A stretch of DNA of 64,000 nucleotides from Sulfitobacter sp. THAF37 (GTDB lineage: Bacteria; Pseudomonadota; Alphaproteobacteria; Rhodobacterales; Rhodobacteraceae). The stretch spans positions 2,987,501-3,051,500 of the forward strand of contig NZ_CP045372.1 of the NCBI RefSeq assembly GCF_009363555.1, read 5' to 3'. Below the pieces are notes generated by a model, which was not told the DNA's origin, ran no database searches, and saw only the letters and a program-made list of their open reading frames with translations. The position numbers were made by a program, and so were the translations under genes. Positions 1 to 8,241 of the stretch are shown here, in pieces (position 1 is the stretch's first letter; each line of letters opens with the position of its first letter).

Positions 1-511
1 CAAGCGCACCGGCAGCGTGCTGGAGGTGGGCGTGGGAACCGGGCTGTCGCTGGAGAAATACGCGCCTCACCTGTCGGTCACGGGCATTGATTTCTCGGAG
101 GACATGCTGGAAAAAGCCCTCAAGCGCGTGGATACCGAGCGCCTCGACCATGTGACCGAGCTGCGGCAGATGGATGCGCGGCAGCTTGACTTCCCCGATG
201 CCTCCTTCGACACGGTGGCGGCGATGCATGTGCTGTCCGTCGTGCCGGAACCCAAGCGCGTGATGGCCGAGATCGCGCGGGTCCTGAAGCCCGGCGGCCA
301 GGTCGTGATCACCAATCACTTCACCCGCGAGAGCGGCGTGCTGGGCAGGATCGAGCGCATTTCAGCCCCCTTTGCCGATACGCTGGGCTGGCATTCGGAT
401 TTCTCGATCGACACCGTGCTGCAACAGCCCACCCTGCGCATCGTGGCGCAGGACGGGCTGCCGCCGCTTGGGATGATGACTTTCCTGGTGCTGGAAAAGG
501 CAGACAGCTGA
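1..511 (+). CDS. pmtA: Phosphatidylethanolamine N-methyltransferase (PmtA-like), 5' end missing
   Basis: The reading frame is open to the window edge, so the N-terminus is lost. What remains begins with SAM-binding motif I (LEVGVGTG), then VTGIDFSEDML with the acidic residue that binds the SAM ribose, then FPDASFDTVAAMHVLS and the RVLKPGGQVVITNHF segment. This is a class I SAM-dependent methyltransferase. The pattern fits the Rhodobacter-type PmtA that methylates phosphatidylethanolamine three times to phosphatidylcholine at the inner membrane. The family assignment is by recognition. A ubiquinone/menaquinone-type methyltransferase is the main alternative. The gene converges on the flavoenzyme gene that follows. 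Confidence 0.72.
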   Translation, partial: KRTGSVLEVGVGTGLSLEKYAPHLSVTGIDFSEDMLEKALKRVDTERLDHVTELRQMDARQLDFPDASFDTVAAMHVLSVVPEPKRVMAEIARVLKPGGQVVITNHFTRESGVLGRIERISAPFADTLGWHSDFSIDTVLQQPTLRIVAQDGLPPLGMMTFLVLEKADS

Positions 512-562
512 CAGCTGGCCCCGGCGTTCTCCGGGACCTTTGCGCCAGAGCCTTCGGCCAGG

Positions 563-2986
563 TCATGCGCGCAGCCGCGTGCCCGCGGGGTCGAAGGGGG
601 GCGCGTCAAGCACGGTGGCGCGGTGCGGCTGGCCCAGGACCATCACCTCTACCGCGTCGCCCGGACCGGCGTCGCGGACAAACCCCAGCGCCAGGGATTT
701 GCCGACCGAGTAGCCATAGGCGCCCGAGCTTACCCGCCCGATGCCCCTGCCATCCTTGAAGATCGGCTCGCCGCCCGTCGCATCCGCGTTGGACGCGTCG
801 GTCTGAGCGCCGTCCAGCTCCAGGATGACCAGATGTTCCCGCGCAGGCTTGGCCAGGGTCAGCATCACCGCCTCCTTGTTCAGGAAATCCTTGTCCATCT
901 TGCACAGCCGGTCCAGCCCGACCTCCTGCGGCCAGTACTCCGGCGAATACTCGCGGCTCCACGATCCGTATCCCTTTTCGATCCTCAGCGACATCAGGGC
1001 GCGGCTGCCGACCGGGCCTGCCCCCATGTCGCGCCCCGCCGCCAGCAGCGCCTGCAGCAGGCGGGGCTGATCGGCAGTGGCGCAATGCAGCTCCCAGCCC
1101 AGATCGCCGGTAAAGGACACCCGCAACGCCAGCACATCGATCCCCGCCAGGGTGATCCATTTCGACCGCATGAAGGGGAAATCGGGCGTCGCCAGCGAGG
1201 TGTTGGTCAGCTTTTGCAACAGATCCCGCGATTTCGGCCCCGCGACGTTGAAGCCGCAGATGTCCACCGTCAGGCTGTCGAATGTCGTGCCCTCCGGCAG
1301 GGGCAGCGCGCCGAAGAACCGTTGGTGATAGCGTTCGGCCATGCCGGATCCGATGATCCAGAATTCATCCTCCGCCAGCCGCGTCACGGTGAAATCCCCG
1401 GCGATCCCGCCCCGCGTGCCGATCAGCGGGGTCAGACAGGACCGCCCCACGGCCTTGGGCATGGTATTGGCGAAGAGCGCGTTCAGCCAGCTTTCCGCGC
1501 CCGGCCCCTTGCAGCGGTATTTGGCGAAGTTCGAAATGTCGATGATGCCTGCATGTTCACGCAGCATCCGCGCCTCGCGGCCCACCTGATCCCACCAGCC
1601 CTGGCGGGTGAAGCCGTGGGTTTCGTCCTCTGACCCCACCGGCTGGCCATAATACAGCGGATGTTCCCAGCCGTAGTTCAGGCCAAACACCGCCCCAAGC
1701 TCCCGCTGCATCTGATAGGCCGGGCGCATCCGCATGGGGCGGCCCGCGCTGCGTTCCTCGCCCGGAAAATGGATTTTGAAGCGGTTGGCATATTGGTCGC
1801 CCACCCGCGCCCTGGTAAAGGCCGCATCGGCCCAGTCCCCGAACCGGGCCATGTCCCAGGCGAACATGTCATACCGTGTCTCGCCGCTGACGATCCAGTC
1901 GGCGGCCAAGAGCCCCATGCCGCCCGATTGCGAGAATCCCGGAATGATCCCGTTGCAGCAGAAGTAGTTGCGCAGTTCCGGCACCGGGCCGAACAGCACG
2001 TTGGAATCGGGCGACCAGATCATCGGTCCGTTGATCACCCGCTTGATACCGGCTTCGCCCACCGCCGGCACCCGTTCGATGGCGCGCAACATGTTGGGCT
2101 CGATCCGCTCAAGATCATCGGCAAACAGCTCGTGGCCGAAGCCCTGCGGCGTGCCCTCCTCTGCCCAGTAGCGCAGGTCCTTCTCGTAGGCGCCGACCAG
2201 CAGGCCCTTGCCCTCCTGCCGCAGATAGTATTCGCCGTCCCGGTCCGCGACCGATGGCAGGCGGCGGTCCATCCCGGCAATCTCGGCAATGGTTTCGGTC
2301 ACGAAATACTGGTGCTCGGTCGGTTGCAGCGGCAGTGTGATGCCCGCCAACGCAGCCACCTCCCGCCCCCAGAGACCGGCGGCGTTCACCACCCACTGCG
2401 TGTGAATATCGCCCTTTCCGGTCCGCACGATCCAGCTGCCGTCCGGCTGCTGTTCGGTCCCGGTAACGGGGCAGAAGCGGATGATCTCGGCCCCGTTCTG
2501 CCGCGCCCCCACGGCATAGGCGTTGGTCACGCCCGAGGGATCCACGTTGCCGCCGTTTTCCTCGAACATGATGCAGCGGATGCCGTCGAAATCGACCAGC
2601 GGGTGCAGCGCCTCGGCCTCCGCGCGGTCGACCTCGCGGAACGGCAGGCCATAGTATTTTGCCTTGGCCGCCTGCAGGCGCAACTGGTGTTCCCGCGCCT
2701 CGGTCTGCGCCAGATAAAGCGATCCGGGCTGGAACACGCCGCAGCTTTGCCCCGTCTCGGCCTCAAGCGCGTTGTAGAGGTCCATCGTGTAGTTCTGAAT
2801 GCGCGTGATGTTGTTGTTGTCGTGCAGCCCGTGGATATTGGCAGCCGCGTGCCACGTGCTGCCCGACGTCAGCTCCGAGCGTTCCAAGAGCACCACATCG
2901 GTCCACCCCAGCTTGGTCAGGTGATAGAGGATGGAGCAGCCGATAACGCCGCCCCCGATGATAACTGCCTGGGCATGGCTGCGCAT
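563..2986 (-). CDS. Dimethylglycine/sarcosine dehydrogenase-like FAD oxidoreductase with C-terminal GcvT domain
   Basis: 807 residues from the ATG at 2986, chosen because the FAD dinucleotide-binding motif GGGVIG (residues 11-16) then sits at the usual distance from the N-terminus; a longer frame upstream adds 25 non-conserved residues. N-terminal half is a DAO-type FAD domain; H46 in TSGSTWHAA matches the histidine that carries FAD covalently in mammalian dimethylglycine dehydrogenase. The C-terminal half (about 430-800) is an aminomethyltransferase (GcvT) fold that would pass the oxidised methyl group to tetrahydrofolate. Substrate is not fixed by sequence: dimethylglycine, sarcosine or another N-methylated amine. 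It is a paralogue of the gene at 4624-7041. Confidence 0.85.
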   Translation of the reverse strand: MRSHAQAVIIGGGVIGCSILYHLTKLGWTDVVLLERSELTSGSTWHAAANIHGLHDNNNITRIQNYTMDLYNALEAETGQSCGVFQPGSLYLAQTEAREHQLRLQAAKAKYYGLPFREVDRAEAEALHPLVDFDGIRCIMFEENGGNVDPSGVTNAYAVGARQNGAEIIRFCPVTGTEQQPDGSWIVRTGKGDIHTQWVVNAAGLWGREVAALAGITLPLQPTEHQYFVTETIAEIAGMDRRLPSVADRDGEYYLRQEGKGLLVGAYEKDLRYWAEEGTPQGFGHELFADDLERIEPNMLRAIERVPAVGEAGIKRVINGPMIWSPDSNVLFGPVPELRNYFCCNGIIPGFSQSGGMGLLAADWIVSGETRYDMFAWDMARFGDWADAAFTRARVGDQYANRFKIHFPGEERSAGRPMRMRPAYQMQRELGAVFGLNYGWEHPLYYGQPVGSEDETHGFTRQGWWDQVGREARMLREHAGIIDISNFAKYRCKGPGAESWLNALFANTMPKAVGRSCLTPLIGTRGGIAGDFTVTRLAEDEFWIIGSGMAERYHQRFFGALPLPEGTTFDSLTVDICGFNVAGPKSRDLLQKLTNTSLATPDFPFMRSKWITLAGIDVLALRVSFTGDLGWELHCATADQPRLLQALLAAGRDMGAGPVGSRALMSLRIEKGYGSWSREYSPEYWPQEVGLDRLCKMDKDFLNKEAVMLTLAKPAREHLVILELDGAQTDASNADATGGEPIFKDGRGIGRVSSGAYGYSVGKSLALGFVRDAGPGDAVEVMVLGQPHRATVLDAPPFDPAGTRLRA

Positions 2987-3103
2987 GGGTCCGTCCTGCA
3001 CTTGGTGTGTCGCCCCTACCCTGATCCCCTGGCGGCCCGAACGATTGCCCCTTAGCGACACATGCCGTCGCCCCGTGACATGGCGCGCGAGAGGTGCCCG
3101 ATA

Positions 3104-4456
3104 TCAGCTCTTCATCTCCAATCCATCATGCGGGGGACCGCCGCTGGCCAGCTTTTCCGACACCGCGTCGCGCACGCGCCGCGCCGCGCTGTTCATCAGC
3201 CGCTCACGATCCGGACCAAAGGAGATTTCGCCCAACGCGCGCTCCAGGTGGATTTCGGCGGCTTTCGCCGCGGCGTCCCGCAATCCGTCGTCAGGGTGCT
3301 GCATCAGCCCTGCCAGGGTCGCCTGAAGGGTCTGCTGCACTTCGACCACGCTGCTGCCGTCGCGGGCCAATGCGCCAAAGGCGTCCTGGATCAGGTCGGC
3401 CGGATCAAGCGGCGCGACATAAATATTGTCGAGTTTCTCGTCGCGATCCTGCGCGATCTCGTCCTTGTAATTGGTCAGGACCCGCCCGATCCGGGAAATC
3501 ACGTCAATCGCGGTGCCGGGATCGTTCACGCCCGGCGACAGCGCCTTGGAGGCGACCTCGCCCATGACGATCAGGCCAAAGCGCGGATCCTGGTCATAGG
3601 TGCGCAGATCGCCGATGTTGATGCTTTCGCGGATGCCCTTTTCGAGGGTTTCGTCGGTGTGTTCGTCGTCCACCGGATCGCCGACCCGCACAAAGCTGAG
3701 AAGCGGCTCATTGATGAAAACGAAACTGCCCACGTTGCGCGTCAGGTAAAGCTCGACGCCGTGATTTTCCGCCACGCGGTTCAGCGCCTCCGGGTAGATC
3801 AGCTGCACGTAGCCCGATTGTTCCGCGCGGATCACCTCGGCGTCGTCCGGCACACCATCCGTCAGCGCCCGCGCGCCAAGGCACGGGTTTTCAAGCCGGT
3901 CGGTGAACTGCCTGCGGGTCACCTCCTCGATCTGGCGGGTCGTGTCGATCAGACTGCCGAAGCTCTGCAAATGGAGCGTCCAACGGATCAGGTAGATCAC
4001 GATCACCGCCAGCACGATCACCGTCATGATGAACAGCACGAAGGCGCGTTCGTCCACGTAGATGCCTAGTTCGCGCATGATGATGGCGATCAGCGCATAG
4101 ACGTAAGCCCCGATGAAGACCGCCAGCGTGTTCTGCGTGGTCCGGTCCTGGATGATCAGCCGGTGGATCCGTGGGGTCCACTGGGTCGAGGACGCGCGGT
4201 AGACCGACACCATAACCGTCAGCGAAAAGGTAGTCACCGCCAACATGGCGTTGGCAATGATCGACAACAGCCGGTCCGCCGCGCTGCCGGTCAGGGAGGT
4301 CGCGATTTCGTCGGGCACGAAGCCTTCGATCAGCTGGGTCAGGCCTAGCGACAGGATCGCCATGAACCCCATCAGCACCACTCTGACCCACAATTTACGG
4401 GTATATTCCCGCGATTTGCGGATCAGGGTCGACGGGATCAGGAAATCAATATTCAT
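3104..4456 (-). CDS. DUF2254 family membrane protein
   Basis: 450 residues. Four hydrophobic segments lie in the first 160 residues (about 22-44, 62-82, 103-123, 132-156), followed by a long soluble part with the conserved stretches SPGVNDPGTAID and ASKALSPG. This is the DUF2254 pattern: an N-terminal membrane domain and a cytoplasmic C-terminal domain of unknown function. It lies between two paralogous flavoenzyme genes, 117 bases from the one at 563-2986 and divergent from the one at 4624. No regulatory or enzymatic role can be assigned. Confidence 0.8.
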   Translation of the reverse strand: MNIDFLIPSTLIRKSREYTRKLWVRVVLMGFMAILSLGLTQLIEGFVPDEIATSLTGSAADRLLSIIANAMLAVTTFSLTVMVSVYRASSTQWTPRIHRLIIQDRTTQNTLAVFIGAYVYALIAIIMRELGIYVDERAFVLFIMTVIVLAVIVIYLIRWTLHLQSFGSLIDTTRQIEEVTRRQFTDRLENPCLGARALTDGVPDDAEVIRAEQSGYVQLIYPEALNRVAENHGVELYLTRNVGSFVFINEPLLSFVRVGDPVDDEHTDETLEKGIRESINIGDLRTYDQDPRFGLIVMGEVASKALSPGVNDPGTAIDVISRIGRVLTNYKDEIAQDRDEKLDNIYVAPLDPADLIQDAFGALARDGSSVVEVQQTLQATLAGLMQHPDDGLRDAAAKAAEIHLERALGEISFGPDRERLMNSAARRVRDAVSEKLASGGPPHDGLEMKS

Positions 4457-4623
4457 GGTGTGTTATCTAGCGGCAATTCGCCCGCGTCCAGCGGCGAGGG
4501 TGCATTGTTTGCGGCACTGCCGAAGGCAGGATGTGCCAGAATCGACATATCCGGTCGGAAAACAACATGCCTGTGGCATCGGCGGACGGCACCACTGGAT
4601 CAGGCAGATACCGGAGGCACCCC

Positions 4624-7041
4624 ATGCAAACCACCACCCGCGTCCTGATCATCGGCGGGGGCGTCGTCGGCGCATCCGTCCTCTATCACCTGACAAAGCT
4701 GGGGTGGCGGGACGTCATGCTGGTCGAGCGGTCCGAGCTGACATCGGGGTCGACATGGCACGCGGCGGGCGGGTTCCACACGCTGAACGGCGACACCAAC
4801 ATGGCCGCGCTTCAGGGGTACACCATCCGGCTTTACAAGGAGCTGGAAGAGATCACCGGCATGTCCTGCGGGCTGCACCATGTCGGCGGCGTGACGCTGG
4901 CGGACAACCGCGACCGGTTCGACATGCTGCTGGCGGAACGGGCCAAGCACCGGTTCATGGGCCTTGATACCGAGATCGTGACACCGGAAGAGATCGCAAA
5001 AATCGCCCCCGTCACCAACATCGAGGGCATCATCGGCGGGCTGTACGATCCCTTGGACGGGCACCTTGATCCCTCCGGCACCACCCACGCCTATGCCCGC
5101 GCCGCGCGCATGGGGGGTGCCACCATCGAAACGCACTGCATGGTCAAGGAGACCAACCAGCGGCCCGACGGCACCTGGGATGTGGTGACGGACAAGGGCA
5201 CCATCCACGCCGAGCATCTGGTGAACGCCGGCGGCCTCTGGGCGCGCGAGGTGGGGGCGATGGCGGGCGTCTACTTCCCGCTGCACCCGATGGAGCATCA
5301 GTACCTCGTGACCGAGGAAGTGCCGCTGATCGTGGAAATGATGCAGGACGGCCGCGAGCATCCGCATGTGATGGACCCGGCAGGCGAAAGCTATCTGCGG
5401 CAGGAGGGGCGCGGCCTGTGCATCGGGTTCTACGAGCAGACCTGCCGGCCCTGGGCGGTGGACGGCACCCCGTGGTCCTTTGGCCAGGACCTGCTGCAGG
5501 ACGACTTTGACAAGATCGAGGACAGTATCGCCTTTGCCTACCGCCGTTTCCCCGATCTGGAACGCGCAGGCGTCAAGAATGTCATCCACGGCCCCTTCAC
5601 CTTTGCCCCCGATGGCAACCCGCTGGTCGGGCCGGTGCCGGGCATGCGCAACTACTGGTCGGCCTGTGGTGTCATGGCCGGGTTCAGCCAGGGCGGCGGC
5701 GTCGGCCTGACGCTGGCGCAATGGATGATCGAGGGCGAGCCGGAGCGCGACGTGATGGCGATGGATGTGGCGCGTTTCGGCGACTGGATCACGCCGGGCT
5801 ATACCCTGCCCAAGGTGATCGAGAACTACCAAAAACGCTTCTCCGTCTCCTATCCGAACGAGGAACTGCCCGCTGCAAGGCCGCACCGCACCACACCGAT
5901 GTACGACATCTTTACCGGCATGGGCGCGGTCTGGGGCCAGCAATTCGGGCTTGAGGTCGCCAATTACTTTGCCCAGGGCGATGAGCCGACATTCGAAACC
6001 CCGTCCTTCCGCCGGTCGGACGCCTTTGAGGCGACGGCGCGCGAGGTGATGACGGTGCGCAAGGCAGTCGGCATCAACGAGGTGCAGAACTTCGGCAAGT
6101 TTCTGATTACCGGGCCACAAGCCCGCGCCTGGCTGGACCGGATCATGGCGGGGCGCGTCCCGGCGCAGGGGCGCCTGTCGCTGACCCCGATGCTGTCGGA
6201 AAAGGGCAAGCTGATCGGGGATTTCACCATCTCATGCCTGGACGAGCGGACGTTTCAGCTGACCGCCTCCTACGGATCGCAGGCCTATCACCACCGCTGG
6301 TTCCTTCGTCACCTGGAACCCGGTGTAGAGGTGCAGAACATCTCGGACCGGCGCACGGGCTTTCAGATCGCGGGCCCGATGGCGCGCGAGGTGCTGCAGG
6401 CCTGCACCCGCACCGATGTCAGCGATATGAAATTCCTGGACGTCCGGCAGATGACCGTGGGCCAGAGCGCCTGTATCGTGCAGCGGGTCAGCTACACCGG
6501 CGATCTGGGGTTCGAGATCTATTGCGACCCGATGGACCAGCGCGCCCTGTGGTCGGTGCTGTGGGCGGCGGGGCAACCCCACGGGATGCAGCCCTTTGGC
6601 ATGCGCGCGATGATGTCGCTGCGACTGGACAAGTTCTTTGGCTCGTGGATGTCCGAATTCTCGCCCGACTATACGGCGGCGGAAACCGGGCTGGACCGTT
6701 TCATTTCATGGAACAAGTCCGTGGATTTCATCGGCCGTGCCGCGGCGGAAGCGGAACGGGCGGCACCGCCCGCGCGACGGCTGGTGTCCTTCGAAGTGGA
6801 CGCGCAGGATGCGGATGTGCAGGGCTACGAGCCGATCTGGCTGGACGGCGCGGTGGTGGGTTTCTGCACCTCGGGCGGTTATGCGCATTTCACCGGCACC
6901 TCTGTCGCAATGGGCTTCGTCCCGCGCGACCGGATCGCCGACGGGCTGAAGGTGGAGATCGAGATCCTCGGTCAGATGCGCCCCGCCAGCCTGATCTCGA
7001 CGCCGCTTTTCGACAGCGACGGCGCGCGGATGCGCGGCTGA
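4624..7041 (+). CDS. Dimethylglycine/sarcosine dehydrogenase-like FAD oxidoreductase with C-terminal GcvT domain (second paralogue)
   Basis: 805 residues from the ATG at 4624, which has a good Shine-Dalgarno (GGAGG at 4613-4617) and puts the FAD motif GGGVVG at residues 11-16. The putative FAD-linked histidine is H46 (TSGSTWHAAGG). The DAO domain is followed by a GcvT domain (about 430-800, with the SYTGDLGFEIY signature). Same architecture and length as the protein at 563-2986 but clearly diverged, so probably a different N-methylated substrate. Expected reaction: oxidative N-demethylation with the methyl group captured on tetrahydrofolate. The MobA-like gene starts 40 bases downstream on the same strand and may be cotranscribed. 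Confidence 0.86.
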   Translation: MQTTTRVLIIGGGVVGASVLYHLTKLGWRDVMLVERSELTSGSTWHAAGGFHTLNGDTNMAALQGYTIRLYKELEEITGMSCGLHHVGGVTLADNRDRFDMLLAERAKHRFMGLDTEIVTPEEIAKIAPVTNIEGIIGGLYDPLDGHLDPSGTTHAYARAARMGGATIETHCMVKETNQRPDGTWDVVTDKGTIHAEHLVNAGGLWAREVGAMAGVYFPLHPMEHQYLVTEEVPLIVEMMQDGREHPHVMDPAGESYLRQEGRGLCIGFYEQTCRPWAVDGTPWSFGQDLLQDDFDKIEDSIAFAYRRFPDLERAGVKNVIHGPFTFAPDGNPLVGPVPGMRNYWSACGVMAGFSQGGGVGLTLAQWMIEGEPERDVMAMDVARFGDWITPGYTLPKVIENYQKRFSVSYPNEELPAARPHRTTPMYDIFTGMGAVWGQQFGLEVANYFAQGDEPTFETPSFRRSDAFEATAREVMTVRKAVGINEVQNFGKFLITGPQARAWLDRIMAGRVPAQGRLSLTPMLSEKGKLIGDFTISCLDERTFQLTASYGSQAYHHRWFLRHLEPGVEVQNISDRRTGFQIAGPMAREVLQACTRTDVSDMKFLDVRQMTVGQSACIVQRVSYTGDLGFEIYCDPMDQRALWSVLWAAGQPHGMQPFGMRAMMSLRLDKFFGSWMSEFSPDYTAAETGLDRFISWNKSVDFIGRAAAEAERAAPPARRLVSFEVDAQDADVQGYEPIWLDGAVVGFCTSGGYAHFTGTSVAMGFVPRDRIADGLKVEIEILGQMRPASLISTPLFDSDGARMRG

Positions 7042-7081
7042 AAGGATGGCGCCCGCCGCGCGGTGGGCCTAGGGTGGCGCA

Positions 7082-7702
7082 ATGAACCATCTGATGCCGA
7101 TCATCATTCTGGCCGCTGGCGGCTCCACCCGGATGCAGGGGCGCGACAAGCTCCTGGAACCTGTGGGGGGTGTTCCGCTGCTGCGGCAACAGGCGATCAA
7201 GGCATTGGCGCTGGGGCGTGGGCCGGTGATCGTCGCCCTGCCCCCGCGGCCTCATGCACGCTATGATGCGGTGCAGGGACTGGACGTCCGGGCGTTGCCT
7301 GTGCCCGACGCCGCCGAGGGCATGAACGCCAGCCTTCGGGCCGGTATCGCCGCCCTTCCGCCACACGCCCCCTGGGCGATGGTTCTGCTGGGGGACTTGC
7401 CGGATCTGACGGTTTCCGACCTCGCGCTGGTGGCGGATGCGGCCGAACCGGAGGGGCCGGATCTGATCTGGCGCGGGGCGACGGCCTCAGGTGCCGCGGG
7501 CCATCCCATCGTCTTTCGGTCGAGCCTGTTTGCCGCGCTGTCGGGGCTCAGGGGCGACAGCGGCGGGCGCGAGGTGGTGTCGGCACATGCCGACCGGGTG
7601 GTGCTGATTCCCCTGCCCGGCGACCGCGCGCGCCTGGATCTCGATACGCCGGCGGCCTGGGCGGCCTGGCGCGCGGGGCAAGGCGCGGCAAGGGACAGCT
7701 GA
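7082..7702 (+). CDS. MobA/MocA-like nucleotidyltransferase
   Basis: 206 residues. The N-terminal LAAGGSTRM (10-18) followed by GRDKLLEPVGG is the signature of MobA-like NTP transferases, which bind a nucleotide and transfer NMP to a cofactor or sugar phosphate. ALVADAAEPEGPDLIWR and GHPIVFRSSLF resemble the molybdopterin cytidylyltransferase (MocA) subgroup. No molybdoenzyme is seen next to it, so the acceptor is open. Ends two bases from the end of the convergent SnoaL-like gene. Confidence 0.75.
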   Translation: MNHLMPIIILAAGGSTRMQGRDKLLEPVGGVPLLRQQAIKALALGRGPVIVALPPRPHARYDAVQGLDVRALPVPDAAEGMNASLRAGIAALPPHAPWAMVLLGDLPDLTVSDLALVADAAEPEGPDLIWRGATASGAAGHPIVFRSSLFAALSGLRGDSGGREVVSAHADRVVLIPLPGDRARLDLDTPAAWAAWRAGQGAARDS

Positions 7703-7703
7703 G

Positions 7704-8078
7704 TCAGCGGCCGGCGGCGGTGTCCTGAGAAAAGACGTTGCGCCAGCCGTCCAGACCCTGTTCCCAGATCGACGTGATGTACATCGCTTCGCTCTTGTTG
7801 TGGCCTGCGCGCAGGAAATCGGCACGGTAGCACAGCATGGCATAGTCGCGGCCCAGCCGTTTCACCCGATGCCCGGTCAGCTTGTAGCGCGAGATCGTCG
7901 GCCCGTCATCCAATTGCGCGGTGTGATCCGCCTTGGTCGCGAAGCCGGTCGAGTAGACGCCGAGGAAATCGGCGTGCAGCATCTTTTCATCGGTCGAGAT
8001 GTCACCCTCAACCAGCGCGTCCCACACCTGTTCTTCGCAGGCCGTGAGTTCGGTCAGAAGTTCGTTGTCGTGTTCCAT
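7704..8078 (-). CDS. SnoaL/NTF2-like small protein
   Basis: 124 residues. Sequence pattern ELTACEEQVWDALVEGD near the N-terminus, then HADFLGVYSTGF and GRDYAMLCYRADFLR fits the cone-shaped NTF2-like fold (DUF4440/SnoaL group). Such proteins range from ketosteroid-isomerase-like enzymes to ligand-binding or calcium/calmodulin-kinase association domains. No catalytic residues identify an activity. Convergent with the nucleotidyltransferase gene with almost no spacer. Confidence 0.65.
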   Translation of the reverse strand: MEHDNELLTELTACEEQVWDALVEGDISTDEKMLHADFLGVYSTGFATKADHTAQLDDGPTISRYKLTGHRVKRLGRDYAMLCYRADFLRAGHNKSEAMYITSIWEQGLDGWRNVFSQDTAAGR

Positions 8079-8126
8079 ACCCTACCGATACCCGGCCTCG
8101 GGCGCGCCGTCACCTGGCAAAACGAA

Positions 8127-8154
8127 AAAGCGGAGTGGCTGCCCACTCCGCTTT
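8127..8154 (-). terminator. Rho-independent terminator of the RTX-Hint gene
   Basis: Perfect 12-bp stem (AAAGCGGAGTGG at 8127-8138 with CCACTCCGCTTT at 8143-8154) and a 4-base loop. On the minus strand it is followed by a T-rich run (complement of 8117-8129). It lies 88 bases after the stop of the large minus-strand gene. Confidence 0.85.
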
Positions 8155-8241
8155 CCCATGCTCTCCGACCGGGGTCAGAGAAGCAGCTGCATATTCCGAA
8201 AGTGCGGTCCCCCGACCATACGAATTCCCAGTGGCGACCCG

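Noticed and set aside
1661..3055. 464-codon frame on the plus strand opposite the first flavoenzyme gene
   Set aside because: It mirrors the codon positions of the flavoenzyme, is rich in His/Arg/Pro/Gly and matches no family. It is an antisense shadow caused by high GC.
4600..6120. 506-codon minus-strand frame opposite the second flavoenzyme
   Set aside because: Antisense shadow with His/Pro/Arg bias; the plus strand encodes a full family member.
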